Part shown: in pieces, positions 30,247 through 47,200 of the stretch | Position numbering within the stretch: the first letter of the stretch is position 1 | Layout of the letters: every line of letters starts with the position of its first letter | From: Rhodanobacter sp. | GTDB taxonomy: Bacteria > Pseudomonadota > Gammaproteobacteria > Xanthomonadales > Rhodanobacteraceae | NCBI GenBank assembly: GCA_027307195.1 | Contig: DAHUXL010000016.1 | Span: 1 to 64,000, forward strand | Length of the DNA stretch: 64,000 nt | Reading direction: 5' to 3' | The notes under the pieces: generated by a model | Databases searched by the model: none | The model's input: only the letters and a program-made list of their open reading frames with translations | Told to the model about the DNA's origin: nothing | Translations under genes and position numbers: made by a program

Positions 30247-31394
30247 CGCATTGTTCGGCCCGTCGAACCTCGGTAGATGCTGGCATAACTCAAAGCCATG
30301 GTTTCAAGTGATCCATGTTGCTCTACCCATGCGCGCGCCGCATGACCCAGCGCAAGCGCGTGTGTCGGGTCTTGCAGCAGTGCCAGCATGGCATTCGCCA
30401 ACGCGGTTGGATCACCGGGTGGCACCAGTCGGCCGGTGTTGTCATCACGCACGATCTCGCCGTTGCCGCCTACCGTCGTGGCCACGATCGGCAACGCCAC
30501 CGCACACGCTTCCAGCAACGCCATCGAATAGCCTTCACTCAGCGACGAGAGCGCGAACAGGTCGAAGCCCTGCAGCAATTCGCACACGTCGTTGCGATCG
30601 CCGAGCAAGTGCACGCTGCCGGTGACGCCTTCGTCTATCGCGCATTGCTGCAATTCCGCACGCAGCTCGCCGTCGCCTATCAACACCAGCGCCGTATCCG
30701 GCTGCTGATCGTGCAGCTGGCGGAACGCGCGGATCAGGCCGACCTGATCTTTGGCCCAGTTGAGCCGGCCGACGCTGCCGATCACGCGGGTCTGCAGAGG
30801 CAGTTGCAGCCTCTGCAGCAGACGCTCGCGCATTGCTGCAGAGGCGGGCTGGAAGGACTCGACACGAATGCCGTTGGGGACGACCTTCGCCTTGGCTGGC
30901 GGCACGATGCCGCGCCAGATCGCGTCACGGCACGCTGCCTGACAGACAGTGACGACCGCATCGGTGCGCGTCAGCGCGCGACGATACAACCACTCGCGCC
31001 GACCGGACCGATGGTTGCTGCCCATGCCGTGACGAGTATTGACCACCTGATCCAGATTGAGGCCACGGGTGGCCAGCACTGCCTGGTAATGCGCCACGGC
31101 ATTGTGGGTGTGCAGTACTTCGGTGGCATGGCTGCGTACCATCTGCCGCGCCCGCGCCAATGCGCGTAGATCCAGCCCGGGCCGCTTCTCGCAGGCATAC
31201 ACCGGGATGCCCAACTCATCCAGCTCATGCGCCCGCGCGCCGCGTTCGAACAGGCATAGCACCTGGCAGCGATCGCCTTGCCGGTGCTGCAGCTTGACCA
31301 GTTCGAGCACCATGCGTTCCAGACCACCGCGATTAAGGTTCTCGACGACGTGCGTGATGTTCATGGGCCTGGTGTTCATGGGCAGGATGTTCAC
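30243..31394 (-). CDS. GT4-type glycosyltransferase (PEP-CTERM/EpsH1-associated type)
   Basis: 383 residues. The segment ITHVVENLNRGGLERMVLELVKLQHRQG at the N-terminus and SLSEGYSMALLEACAVALPIVATTVGG at the donor site place it in GT family 4, close to the sugar transferases reported beside EpsH1/exosortase systems. Three in-frame Mets (31394, 31379, 31364) could be the start; the last gives MNITHVV. It overlaps the CapK-like gene by 4 bp. Confidence 0.9.
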   Translation of the reverse strand: MNILPMNTRPMNITHVVENLNRGGLERMVLELVKLQHRQGDRCQVLCLFERGARAHELDELGIPVYACEKRPGLDLRALARARQMVRSHATEVLHTHNAVAHYQAVLATRGLNLDQVVNTRHGMGSNHRSGRREWLYRRALTRTDAVVTVCQAACRDAIWRGIVPPAKAKVVPNGIRVESFQPASAAMRERLLQRLQLPLQTRVIGSVGRLNWAKDQVGLIRAFRQLHDQQPDTALVLIGDGELRAELQQCAIDEGVTGSVHLLGDRNDVCELLQGFDLFALSSLSEGYSMALLEACAVALPIVATTVGGNGEIVRDDNTGRLVPPGDPTALANAMLALLQDPTHALALGHAARAWVEQHGSLETMALSYASIYRGSTGRTMR

Positions 31395-32749
31395 GACGAC
31401 AACTCGGAGACGGTGACGCGCAATTTGCCGCTGGGCGTCAGCGGAATGTCGTCGACGAAATGGCAGTGCAGGGCAACGCTGTCGCCGAGTACCTTGCCGA
31501 CCTCGCGGCGGATATACGCCAACGATGCGTCATCGAAACCCGCACCGCGCACGATGGAAAGATCGAGCCGGTCGAGCTGTCGCTGCACCAGCTGGAAACG
31601 CCGCAGTCCGTTCACGTCCTTCAGCATGTGCGGAAAGAATTCGCCAGGCAGCACGTGGCCGTCCGGTGTACGGATCGTGTCGAGCACGCGCCCGTCGATC
31701 TGCGCAAGCATTGGCAAGCCGCGACCGCAAGCGCAGTGCTCGGTGGATGCTGTTGCCCGATCGCCATTGGCATAGCGCACGAACGGCATGCCGTAGTTGA
31801 ACAGGTCGGTGATCACCACCTCGCCGCTCCGCACATCGGCCATTGAGCCTGCTGGCTGATGCAGTTCAACCACCAGATGATCGGCATTCACATGCAGTCC
31901 GCGGTGTTGCTCGCATTCCGCCGCGATCAGCATGAATTCGCGGCAACCATAGGTGTTGAAGGCTGGGCAGCCGAAGGCCCGCTCGATGATCTCCCGCTGG
32001 AATTCATGCAACGCCTCGGCCGCACCGATGATGGAGTGCGGTTGTCCGACTCTCCGTCCGGTGGCGATCAGCCATTGCGCCAGCCGTACCAGCGGACCGA
32101 CGTAACCGACGATGATCTCCGGGCGATAGCGGTCGATGGCGTCGGCATACTCGGCCAGGTTCGCCTCGCTCATGTGGAAGCTGTTGAGCACGGAGCGAGC
32201 GAACGCCGCGTTGTACAGGCGGTCCTTGAGTCGATGCGCGAGGGTGGGCTCGCCGACCGCACCGCCCCACAGGAACAGGGTGCGCCGCCCCATCCGCGAA
32301 CCGGCCCAGTCATAACCGCGCCACATCACCGCGGTGCGGCGATCGTTGCTTTCGCGGTTGAAGCCGAAGCGCAGCGGCTCGCCGGTGGAGCCGCCGGTGG
32401 CCTTGGTCTGCAGGCGTCCGCGCCAGCTATCCGCGGTGAGTTCGTCGAAGTGGTCGCGGATGTCGGCCTTGGTCAGCAGCGGCAGCTGCGCGTAGTCATC
32501 GAGGTTGCGGATGTCTGAAACCTCGATGCCAAGTTCGCGCCACCGCCGCCGGTAGTACGGCACCTCGCGCTGACAATGCTCGAGCAGCTGCTTCAGCCGC
32601 TCCCATTGCAGCGCGACGATCTGCTCCGGCGCCAACCACTGGTCCCGCTGGTAGGCGTCGAGATAGCCCAGGGTGTGGCGCCGGCGCAGACCGGTCTCGT
32701 AAGCCGGATAGAGCACCCGGCGGAAGGTCTTTTCATACCAGCCGCTCAT
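31391..32749 (-). CDS. CapK/phenylacetate-CoA-ligase-like adenylate-forming enzyme
   Basis: 452-residue ANL-superfamily protein. The phosphate-binding loop KATGGSTGEPLRFGF and the LTPSGKLRV C-terminal lysine motif are both present, so it should be able to adenylate an acid. CapK-like proteins are common in capsule and EPS loci with unknown substrate. In this locus it could supply an activated acid, even to the A-domain-less carrier of the NRPS at 36331-41262. That link is speculation from position. Confidence 0.85.
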   Translation of the reverse strand: MSGWYEKTFRRVLYPAYETGLRRRHTLGYLDAYQRDQWLAPEQIVALQWERLKQLLEHCQREVPYYRRRWRELGIEVSDIRNLDDYAQLPLLTKADIRDHFDELTADSWRGRLQTKATGGSTGEPLRFGFNRESNDRRTAVMWRGYDWAGSRMGRRTLFLWGGAVGEPTLAHRLKDRLYNAAFARSVLNSFHMSEANLAEYADAIDRYRPEIIVGYVGPLVRLAQWLIATGRRVGQPHSIIGAAEALHEFQREIIERAFGCPAFNTYGCREFMLIAAECEQHRGLHVNADHLVVELHQPAGSMADVRSGEVVITDLFNYGMPFVRYANGDRATASTEHCACGRGLPMLAQIDGRVLDTIRTPDGHVLPGEFFPHMLKDVNGLRRFQLVQRQLDRLDLSIVRGAGFDDASLAYIRREVGKVLGDSVALHCHFVDDIPLTPSGKLRVTVSELSS

Positions 32750-32810
32750 GGCGTCTGCCTCCTGCGCTGCAGGTGGCGTGTGTGATCAGGCATGCGGGCG
32801 GCGCGGGTAC

Positions 32811-34076
32811 TCATGCGGTGCGCAGCAACACGGCGACCAGTACATACAACCCGACGATGCTGCCCATCGTCGCAGGCACCCAGCGCCACCAGTCGTTGGA
32901 CAGGCTGAACGCGGGAAGCCCGGGAAACCGTTGCCGCGCACCGATGTAGTAGCCGGTGACCAGCGCGGCGATCAGGTACAGCACGATCATGTAGCTGCGG
33001 CTCAGGAAGAACGCGGCAGCGAACAGGCCGCACAGCGACAGCAGCAGAGCCAGTGCCATCACCTGTTCATCCTGCCAGTGTTTCGACTGTTCCGGATCCA
33101 TGGCTGCTTCCGGCTTGTGCCGCAGCACGGTCAGCATCATCCAGAAGGCATAGCCGACGAAGGCCAGCCACAGCATGAAACCGAGGAAACCCGTTTCGGC
33201 CAGCACCAGCACGAACGAGTTGTGCGCGGTGAGATCGTTGTAATCGGTGAAGTTGCCTGCGCCGATGCCGAATAGTGGGTGCGACAGGAACATATGCATG
33301 CCGGCGTACCAAGCATCCACCCGACCGAACGCCGACTCCTCGCCAGCATCGAGCTCCTGCATGCGCGATGACAGCATCTTCATGCATGCCAGTCCGATGA
33401 TGCCTAGCGTGCCGGCGGTCACGATGCCACGTCGATACCAGACATAGACGCCAGCTACCACCAGTACCGCGAGCATGGCACCACGCGAGTTGGTCAGGTA
33501 GGTGCCGTAAAGCAACAGCGCGGCACCGGCAAGCCAGAACCATCGCAGCAGGTTGTTGCTGCTGCGCTGCCTCAGGAAGAACGCCATCGGCAGCGTCGCC
33601 GCAAACAGCAGGCCGAGGTCGTTCGGATCGTTGAAGATCCCCACATACTGGATGCGACCATCGTCGCTCAGCGGCACACCGGTCCAGCCGAGGCCGGTTC
33701 TGGCCTGTTCCACACCATGCAGCGCCAGCACGATCGAGCACAGCACGAAGACCACCATCGCCACGATGACGCGTTGCTGGTTGGTACAGCACGCGGCGAA
33801 CACGAAGAAGGCGATCACCGTGGGGCCGAACTTCGCCAGCTGGTCCACCGCGCCGCCGGACCAGCCGTTGGTGACCTGCGAAAGCATCAGGACCACCAGG
33901 AAGGCTGGCAGCAGCAGGAACTGGGGAGCCGCAAAGGTCTTCGCGTGGGAGATCAGCCAGCACGCGAAGGACAGCATCAGCACCACCGGCAACAGCGGCA
34001 CGCCGACCAGCATCGGCATGTAGTCCTGCGGCCGGACGATGGTCAGCACCAGGTAGAGGAGGATCAGGGGGAACAT
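32811..34076 (-). CDS. O-antigen polymerase/ligase-like membrane protein (Wzy/WaaL family)
   Basis: 421-residue polytopic inner-membrane protein from the ATG at 34076 (MFPLILLYLVLTIVRPQDYMP). About 10-12 hydrophobic helices are interrupted by a periplasmic loop with DLTAHNSFVLVLAETGF, the O-antigen-ligase signature. It likely polymerises or transfers EPS repeat units in the periplasm. The first 13 bp overlap the upstream deacetylase gene; the longer N-terminal extension of the frame is not coding. Confidence 0.88.
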   Translation of the reverse strand: MFPLILLYLVLTIVRPQDYMPMLVGVPLLPVVLMLSFACWLISHAKTFAAPQFLLLPAFLVVLMLSQVTNGWSGGAVDQLAKFGPTVIAFFVFAACCTNQQRVIVAMVVFVLCSIVLALHGVEQARTGLGWTGVPLSDDGRIQYVGIFNDPNDLGLLFAATLPMAFFLRQRSSNNLLRWFWLAGAALLLYGTYLTNSRGAMLAVLVVAGVYVWYRRGIVTAGTLGIIGLACMKMLSSRMQELDAGEESAFGRVDAWYAGMHMFLSHPLFGIGAGNFTDYNDLTAHNSFVLVLAETGFLGFMLWLAFVGYAFWMMLTVLRHKPEAAMDPEQSKHWQDEQVMALALLLSLCGLFAAAFFLSRSYMIVLYLIAALVTGYYIGARQRFPGLPAFSLSNDWWRWVPATMGSIVGLYVLVAVLLRTA

Positions 34077-35176
34077 GCAGGGACCTGATCGGAAGCGGTC
34101 GCATGGCTGGTGGTGGGGTAGCTCATCAGGTTGGGCAAAGTCAGCATCGCGGCAAACCAGCCCGGCCCCATGTTGCGCTCGACCGGCAGCCGGTGTAGTG
34201 CATAACGGTTGGAGGCAGGCTGCGGGTTGGTGCCGCAGATGTAGCAGACGGCCAGCTGGAAGCCGGCTGCCGTGGTGGCCTCGATCACGCGTTGGTCGAA
34301 CGCGCGGTCGCCGCCCACCGGATAGGACATCAGCATCGCCGCCGGGCCGAGTTCTCGCTCCAGTGTTGCCCTGGACTGGCGCACTTCGTTTTCCATTTCG
34401 TTCGGTGGCAGCTTGGCCAGCATCCGGTGATGAACGCCGTGCGAGCCGATCTCGAAGCCGGCCGCATGCATTTCGCGCAGCTGCGCCCAGGTCATCGGCC
34501 GGCAAGCCGATGGCCTCACCGCTTCGCTCGGCATCTGCCATTCATGCTCCAGCCGTGCGATCAGCGCCGACTGCTCGAGCGCACCGATGTTCTTCATGCT
34601 CAGCAGCACCCTGCCGGCCAATGCGCGGCGCTCGGCACGTGTCTCCGGCATCGGCAGGTCCATGTCCAGTTCCGGCAGCATCAGCCGCGATGCGGTGGTC
34701 AGCAGGATCATGCGCACCAGCCAGTCATAGGCGAACGGCCGACCCGTATCGATGTGTCCGGTGGAGACGAAGAAGGTGGCCGGGATGCCGAGCTCCCGCA
34801 GGATCGGATAGGCGATGCGGTAATTGTCATCGTAGCCGTCGTCAAACGTCACCACCACGGCGTCCGGCGGCAGCGCTTCGCCGGCATCCAGCGCCGCAGC
34901 CACATCGGTCAACCGCATCGGCCGGAAACGCTGCTTGAGCAGCTGCATCTGCTCGCGGAAGCGTTCGGGCGGCGTGCTGATCAGCTCGAGGTCGAAGTCG
35001 TAGATCTGTGGATCGGGCAGCGGCATCACCCGGTGGTAGGCCAGGATGCGCAGATCCTTCTGCCACCAGCCACGCATCCACTGCAGCGAATGCAGCAGGC
35101 CACTGCTGTAGCACAGCTCGCCCAAGCGCCCGCGAATGCCGGTTGCCCGGCCGCTGTCTTCCCTCAGGGTCACCAT
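34064..35176 (-). CDS. polysaccharide deacetylase (NodB domain)
   Basis: 370 residues from the ATG at 35176. NodB motif 1 is TFDDGYDDN (residues 110-118) and motif 2 is GSHGVHHRML with the HxxxH zinc ligands. It resembles the deacetylases of exosortase-A loci. It probably removes N-acetyl groups from EPS amino sugars, leaving free amines. The start overlaps the GT2 gene upstream by 7 bp. Confidence 0.92.
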   Translation of the reverse strand: MVTLREDSGRATGIRGRLGELCYSSGLLHSLQWMRGWWQKDLRILAYHRVMPLPDPQIYDFDLELISTPPERFREQMQLLKQRFRPMRLTDVAAALDAGEALPPDAVVVTFDDGYDDNYRIAYPILRELGIPATFFVSTGHIDTGRPFAYDWLVRMILLTTASRLMLPELDMDLPMPETRAERRALAGRVLLSMKNIGALEQSALIARLEHEWQMPSEAVRPSACRPMTWAQLREMHAAGFEIGSHGVHHRMLAKLPPNEMENEVRQSRATLERELGPAAMLMSYPVGGDRAFDQRVIEATTAAGFQLAVCYICGTNPQPASNRYALHRLPVERNMGPGWFAAMLTLPNLMSYPTTSHATASDQVPACSP

Positions 35177-36300
35177 AGATGCAGTCCTCGATTGCGGGTG
35201 AAGGCGATCAGCGCCTGCGCTGCGAACAGGTTGAGGTAGTAAAACGCCACGGCCAGTCGCACCGGAAGCCAGCGCCCCGCCACGGGCAACAGCCGCTCCA
35301 CCACCACCAGCGCCATGCCAGCGAGCAGAAGCAGCAACAGCAATCCATACATCGCATGGCGGGTCGCCAGCACAGCTGCAGTCAGCGCCAACAACAACAG
35401 CAGCCACGGCGCCAGCAACCGCAGCAGCTTGTGACTGACGAAACGGAACCACAGTGGATTGCTTGCCGGCGACAGCAGCCACGGCGCCAGTTGAATCAGC
35501 TGATAGTTGCCGGCAAGCGTGCGGATCTTGCGCTTGCGCTCTTCCGCCGGCTGTTGCGACGGTTGATCCCAGGCCAGTGCGCGCGGTTCGAACACTACCC
35601 GTCGGCCGGTCGCCGCCACCCGCATGGGAATCAAAACATCATCAAGCACGGTGCCGGGCGGCAACGGCTCGAACAGTTCGCGGCGCATCGCATACAGCGC
35701 GCCGCTGACGCCGACGGTGGAGCCGGACTGGCTTTCGGACAGACGTATCAGTTTCTCGTAGCGCCAGTACGCGTCGACACTTTGCGCAAAACCGGTGGAC
35801 ACGTCTTCCAGATGCAGCTCGCCACTGACCGCGCCGACGGTCGGGTCGGCAAGATTGGCGACGAGTTCGCGCAGTGCTGTCGGAGACAGTTTCTGGCGCA
35901 CGTCGGTCAGCAACAGCACCTCGCCGCGGGCGGCGGCGATGGCGTCGTTCAGACAGGCGGCCTTGCCGCGCCGTTCGGCGAAGTCGAGTACGCGCACACG
36001 CGGATCGCCGCAATGTCGCGACAGCACGCCGGTATCGTCATGACAGCCATCGCAGGCCACGATGATGTCGATATTGTCGTGGGGATAGTCCAGCGCACAG
36101 AGATTTTTCAGCTTGGCCCGGATATCCCTCCCGCCGTCATGGACGGCGATGACCACCGTCACGGTCGGCGTCACTGCCTGTTTTTGAACCGGCACGGGCT
36201 GCACGCGTGCCAGCAACCACATCCACACCGGATAGCCGACGAAGACGTGGAGCAGCAAGCACGCGCAGCCCCAGCACGCGATGTATGCCAGCGTCATCAT
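35170..36300 (-). CDS. membrane GT2 glycosyltransferase
   Basis: 376 residues. An N-terminal transmembrane helix precedes a GT-A domain (VTVVIAVHDGGRDIRAKLKNL, DRRGKAACLNDAI-like segment, DDVLIPMRVAATGRRVVFEP). Three or so C-terminal helices follow, ending near FTRNRGLHLW. The acidic pair in LLTDVRQ takes the DxD position. The last D-x-D and the QxxRW-like motif are not clear, so it may transfer single sugars rather than act as a synthase. It begins 30 bp after the NRPS gene. Confidence 0.88.
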   Translation of the reverse strand: MMTLAYIACWGCACLLLHVFVGYPVWMWLLARVQPVPVQKQAVTPTVTVVIAVHDGGRDIRAKLKNLCALDYPHDNIDIIVACDGCHDDTGVLSRHCGDPRVRVLDFAERRGKAACLNDAIAAARGEVLLLTDVRQKLSPTALRELVANLADPTVGAVSGELHLEDVSTGFAQSVDAYWRYEKLIRLSESQSGSTVGVSGALYAMRRELFEPLPPGTVLDDVLIPMRVAATGRRVVFEPRALAWDQPSQQPAEERKRKIRTLAGNYQLIQLAPWLLSPASNPLWFRFVSHKLLRLLAPWLLLLLALTAAVLATRHAMYGLLLLLLLAGMALVVVERLLPVAGRWLPVRLAVAFYYLNLFAAQALIAFTRNRGLHLW

Positions 36301-36330
36301 GTCGGCTCCCCCCGAACCGATCTATCCATG

Positions 36331-41258
<4,928 letters not shown>

Positions 41259-41262
<4 letters not shown>

Positions 41263-44200
41263 GCGCTGACCCTCATGAACTTGCCCGGGGCATCCGGATT
41301 CGGCACGAACCACGCCGGGTTGCCTTCCGCGTCCTTGCCCAGGCGCGCGCCGAATACCGGTGGCTTGGCGGCATCAAAAGCGAGCGTGTCGAGATTGCGG
41401 CGGCGCGGCAGGAATTCGGCCTCCTGCAGTTCGAGCACGGATTCCTTGAACGCCTTGGCGATCGCGACGAAATCCGCTTCGCTGTGCGCGGTGGTGAAGA
41501 AGCACGGGAAATTGTCCAGCACATGGATACCGCGGCTGCGCATCATCGCGAACAGCAGGTCCTGCAACGGATGCTCTTCGACGAAATTGACCTTCCATAC
41601 CGAGGAAAAGTGAGTGAGCTTGATCGGTGCGCCCACGCCGGTACAGAACGCGTTGAGCTCGTCGATCAGTCCGGTGGTGCGCGCATTCAGCTGCTCCTGC
41701 AACGAGGGTCCGGCACTCTTGAGGTGATCGAGTACGGCATGCGCGGCCGCCAGCGCCAGTGGATGACGCACGAAGGTGCCGGCGAAGTAGGTCACGCCGA
41801 CGGTCGGGATCGAGGCATCACCGTATTGCCAGCCGCCACCATCGAGGGCATCCATGTAACGGCGCTTGCCGGCGATCACGCCAATCGGGAAACCGCCGCC
41901 AACCACCTTGCCGTAGGACGCCAGGTCGGCATCGATGCCGAGCATCGCCTGCGCACCACGCGGATGGGAACGGAAGCCGGTGACCACCTCATCGAAGATC
42001 AGCAGAGCACCGGCATCGCTGGTGATGGCGCGCAGTTCCTCGAGGAATTCCCGCGGCTGGAAATCCGGACGGCGACTCTGCACCGGCTCGACCAGTACGG
42101 CAGCGATCGTCGATGCCCGCTCGCGGATGATCGCCAGCGATTCAGGCGTGCCGTAATCGAGCACCAGCACGTTCTCGGCCGTGTTGCGCAGGATGCCCGG
42201 CGCCGCCGGCACCGATCGCAGCTTCTTGGTGCCGCGCACGATCACCTCATCGAAGATGCCGTGGTAGGAACCGGTGAAGATCACCAGTGTGTCGCGACCG
42301 GTGACGGTACGGGCGACACGCACCGTGCCCATCACCGCCTCGGAGCCGGTGTTGCACAGGGCAGCGCGATCGAAACCGGTGAGTTCGCAGATCTGTTTGG
42401 CGACGATGCCGGCCAGCGGGTGTTGCGGACCGATCTCGTAGCCCTCGTCGATCTGCTTGCGTATCGCGTCGACCACGAAGTCCGGTTGCCAGCCGAACAG
42501 GTTCATGCCGAAGCCATTGAGCGCATCGACATATTCGTTGCCGTCGATGTCCCACACCTTCGAGCCCTTCGAGTGATCCACCACGATCTGGTAGATCATT
42601 TCCTTCAGCAGCGGGCGGAAGCCGTTGACGACGCGCGGGTCGGCCAGATGCGGGCGATGCTCCTGGGTGTATTCCTTGGAGTGCCGGGTGCGTTCGATGT
42701 AGCGGCGCATGAAGGCGTCCAGCCGCACACGCTGGCGTGCCGTCAGCTCGGTCGAGGTCGAATGGATGCGCGCGATCGCGCCGAAGGCCTTCTTGACGTC
42801 GTACGTGGTGTGCGCCAGCGCAGCTTCTTCATCCTGCGAAGGAAATTCCGGCGCAGTCGCGGCGGTGACGGATGCCGTCACGGCCGGCGCGACCGTCGCA
42901 GCAGGCATCGTTGCGGCAGCGCGGATCGGCGGCGTGGACATCGGTATCGGCGCGGCACCCGTCGCTGCCAGCAGGGCGAGCTGCTGCTGCATGATCAGCA
43001 TCTGCTGCTGGATCACGTCCTGCACGAGCCCGCTCGATGCCTGCGGCATGCCGGGTGCGGGAATGGTTGTCGTAGTCATGGGGGGCACACTCGCTGCTGG
43101 CGATGCGGAGACGGTTGTCGCTGCAACATCCGGTGGCAACAAACGATCGATATGCATGGCAAGGCGTTCAAACGAGGAACACGATTCCATCAGTTCGCGG
43201 AAGGTGATCTTCAGGGCAAAGGTTTTCTGCAGCTGCAGCGCCACCTGGGTCAGCGACAGCGAGTCGAGGCCCAGCTCGATGAAATTCGCGCTCGCATCCA
43301 CACCATCAAACTCGTTGCCGGCGACGTCTTCGAACAGTTCGGTAAGCTGGGCGACCAGACGCCGGGATCGTGGGGACTCGGCGGATGCGTTGGCAGATGA
43401 GGCAGGCATGGCAGTTTCCGGAATGGGTGCGAGCGGTGCAGCGAAGGCCGCTGCGGCATGGCCGGGCACGAGCAGACTGACGACATTCGACGTCATGGCT
43501 GTCGGTGCAGGGGTGACAAGTGGCTGAGCTTCAATCCAGTGACGTTTGCGTTCGAACGGGTAGGTCGGCAATCGCACGCGACGCTTGTGCTGGCGTCGGT
43601 CGATGGCATCCACAGCCACGGTTGCACCCACGCTCCAGAGTTCGCCGACGGCATCCAGCCATGCCATCCGCTCGCCTGTCGGCGTATCCGTCAGCGAAGC
43701 CAGCGCGATCCGGCCACGACTCTGCGGATGTTGCCGCGTCAACATGGCCAGTGTCGCGCGCGGCCCGACTTCGAGGAATGCGTGCTGCGGGTTGCCGAGC
43801 AAGCCCTGCAGAGCCGTGGAAAAGCGCACGGTGCCGCGCAGATGACGGGTCCAGTAGCCCGGCGACACTGCCTCGCCATCACTCAGCAGGACGCCTGTCA
43901 GCGTCGAAGCGATCGGAATGCGGGGCACCGACAGCGTCATGCGCTCGACCTCGGCGCGGAACAGTTCCAGTGCCGGATCCATCATGGCCGAATGGAAGGC
44001 GTGCGATGTGTGCAACAGGCGACAGGCGACGCCAGCCTTTTCCAGCTCGGCCCGGAATGCCTCTACCGCTGCGGTTTCTCCGGATACCACACAGGCATTC
44101 GGTGCATTCTCCGCTGCCAGCGAAAGCGCGGCAGGCAGGCGCGCGGTCAGCTGTGTGGCATCTAGGCGCACCGACAACATCGATCCGGCCGGCAACGCCT

Positions 44201-47200
44201 GCATCAGGCGGCCACGCCGTGCGACCAGCCGGGCGCCATCGGCGAGACTCATGACGTCGGCGATTACCGCGGCGACGAATTCGCCGACGCTGTGCCCGAT
44301 CATGGCCACGGGACGAATGCCGTGGCTCATCCATAGCCGGGTCAGCGCGTACTCGATCGCGAATGTGGCTGGCTGGGTCAGCGCCGTCGCGCGCAGGGCG
44401 TCGGCATCGTCGTCGAACATCCGCTCTCGCAGGTCGAAGCCCAGTTCGTCCCGCAAGATATCCGCACACTCGTCGAGCGCGGCGCGAAACGCTGGTTCAC
44501 TCGCGTACAACTCGCGACCCATGCCGGCGTACTGGGAACCCTGGCCGGGAAACATGAAGACGATACCGGGTGCGGGATTCGATGCGGTTCGCACTGTCGG
44601 CGCAGACGCGGCGGCGCGCAGCCGCGCGACGGCATCCTGGTTGTCGCCGGCGACGATATGGGTACGCTGCGCAAATGCCTTGCGACCGGTGACCAGCGTC
44701 CAGGCCACATCGGCGAGGTTGGCGTCGGGTTGGGTCGCGAGCTGATCGCCAAGTTGCGCGGCGGCGGCGCCGAGTGCCACTGCAGAGCGCGCGGAAAGCA
44801 GCAGCAGTTGAGGGCCGCTGGCGACATCCGAGGGGGCGCGTAATGGCGCCTCCTCAAGGATCACATGCGCGTTTGTTCCACCGACGCCAAAGGAACTGAC
44901 GCCTGCGCGCAACGGGGCGCCGTCGCCGAGCCAGGGGCGCAACCTGTCGTTGACGACGAATGGCGAGTTGGCGAAATCGATCTTCGGATTGGTCGCATGC
45001 AGATGCAGCGACGGTGGCAACTGGCGCTCGGCCAGTGCCAACGCGGTCTTGATCACGCCGGCCGCGCCGGCGGCCATTACCAGGTGGCCCACATTGCTCT
45101 TCAACGAACCGATCGCGCAGAAACCGCGTTCTTCAGTGCTCTGGCTAAATGCCAAAGTGAGGCCTTCGATCTCGATCGGGTCGCCGAGCGGTGTGGCGGT
45201 GCCGTGCGTCTCCACATACGAAATCGAGCGGGCTTCGACGCCGGCGCGATCGAGTGCCATGCTGATCACCGCTGCCTGTCCGGCGCTGCTGGGCGCGGTG
45301 AAGCTGGCCTTGATGCCGCCGTCATTGTTTACCGCGGCACCACGGATAACCGCGTAGATCGGGTCGCCGTCGCGCAGCGCATCAGACAACCGCTTCAGCA
45401 GCACCACGGCGGAGCCATCGCTGAACACGGTGCCCTGTGCCGCGGCATCGAAGCTGCGCGTGTGCCCGTCGGGCGACAGCATCGAACCTTCCTGCGAGAC
45501 ATAGCCGCTGCGCGGAGGGCAGGTGATCGACGAGCCACCCGCCAGGGCCATGTCGCACTGACCAGCGCGCAGGGAATCGAAGGCCTGGCAGATCGCCACC
45601 AGCGAGGTCGAGCAGGCCGTGTTCATGCTGATCGACGGGCCCGTCAGGTTGAGCTTGTGCGCGACGCGCGTGGTCAGATAGTCCTTCTCGTTGCCGAGCA
45701 TCACCTGGAACGCGCCCAGTTTGTCGATCAGGTCGGGGCGCGTGCTGACATGCCGCTGGAAGTAGGTCGCATTGTGCATGCCGCCGAACACGCCGACGGG
45801 TCCGTCATGCGTGTCGGGCACGTAGCCGCCGCGCTCCAGGCATTCCCAGCACAGTTCGAGGAAGATCCGTTGCTGCGGGTCGGTCAGCTCAGCCTCGCGC
45901 GGCGACATGCCGAAGAAGGCGGCGTCGAAATTCTCGACCCCGTCGATGATGCCGCGTGCGGCGACGTAGGCCGGGTCGTCGCGCTGTTGTTGCGGTATGC
46001 CCGGATCCAGCTCACCTGGCCCGAAGAAGGTGATCGATTCGCGACCCGCGCAAAGGTTGTTCCAGAAGGCCTCCACATCGGCGGCCCCGGGGAAGCGCCC
46101 GGCCATCGCAATGATCGCGACCGGTTCGCTGGGCCCGTTGTTGTTGCCATGTGACAGACGATTGTCCAGCGTGATGCGGCTGTCGCGGCCTTCGATGATG
46201 GCGGCCAGCGCGGCGGGCGTCGGCTCACCGAAGAAGTTGGCGATACTCGGCGCGGTCGACAACTCGCCATGGATGCGTGCGACGGCCTTGACCGCCAGCA
46301 GCGAATTGCCGCCCAGGTCGAAAAAATGGTCATGGCGACCGACCTGATCCAGGCCCAGCACGTCGGCGAACAGCGCGCACAGCTGCTGTTCGATCGGGCC
46401 CGCCGCGGGCACGTAGATGCCGGCGAGTTCGGGGCGGCTGCTGTCCGGTGCGGGCAGGGCGCGGCGGTCGAGCTTGCCGTTCGGTGTGACCGGCAGCGTG
46501 TCGAGCCGCAGATAGATCGCCGGCACCATGAAGTCCGGCAATGACTGGGCGAGCTGTTCACGCAAGCGCCGTGCCGTGATCGTCGCGTCATCGGCGACGT
46601 AGTAGGCGACCAGATGCTTCTGCTCCGGCCGATCCTCGCGCGCCAGTACCGCGCATGCGCGCACGCCGGGGAGTCGCTGCAGCGCGGCCTCGATTTCACC
46701 GATCTCGATGCGGTAACCGCGAATCTTGACCTGGCCGTCGGCACGACCGATGAATTCGATGACGCCTTCGGGCAGCCAGCGAACCAGGTCGCCCGTGCGG
46801 TAAAGCCGCTCACCCTCGCCGTCGAACGGGTTGGGCACGAAACGTTCAGCGGTCAGCTCGGGGCGTGCCAGATAGCCGCGTGCCAGCCCCGCGCCGCCAA
46901 TATGCAGTTCACCCGCTACGCCGACCGGCACCGGTTCGCCGCTCATGTTGAGCACGTAGAGCGTGGTATCCGCGATCGGTTGGCCGATCGGTATCGAGCG
47001 AACGTCTTCGGCGAGTTCGCGCGGAATGCGGTACGTCGCCGCAAACGTGGTGCACTCGGTGGGCCCATAGCCATTGATGATGGCGATGTCAGGCAACGCG
47101 GCATATGCCTTGCGCACGTGCGCGACCGACAGCGCTTCGCCGCCGATCAACAGTTGTTCGAGGCCGCGCAACTTGCCGGCGTCCTCGTCGACGATCGCGT

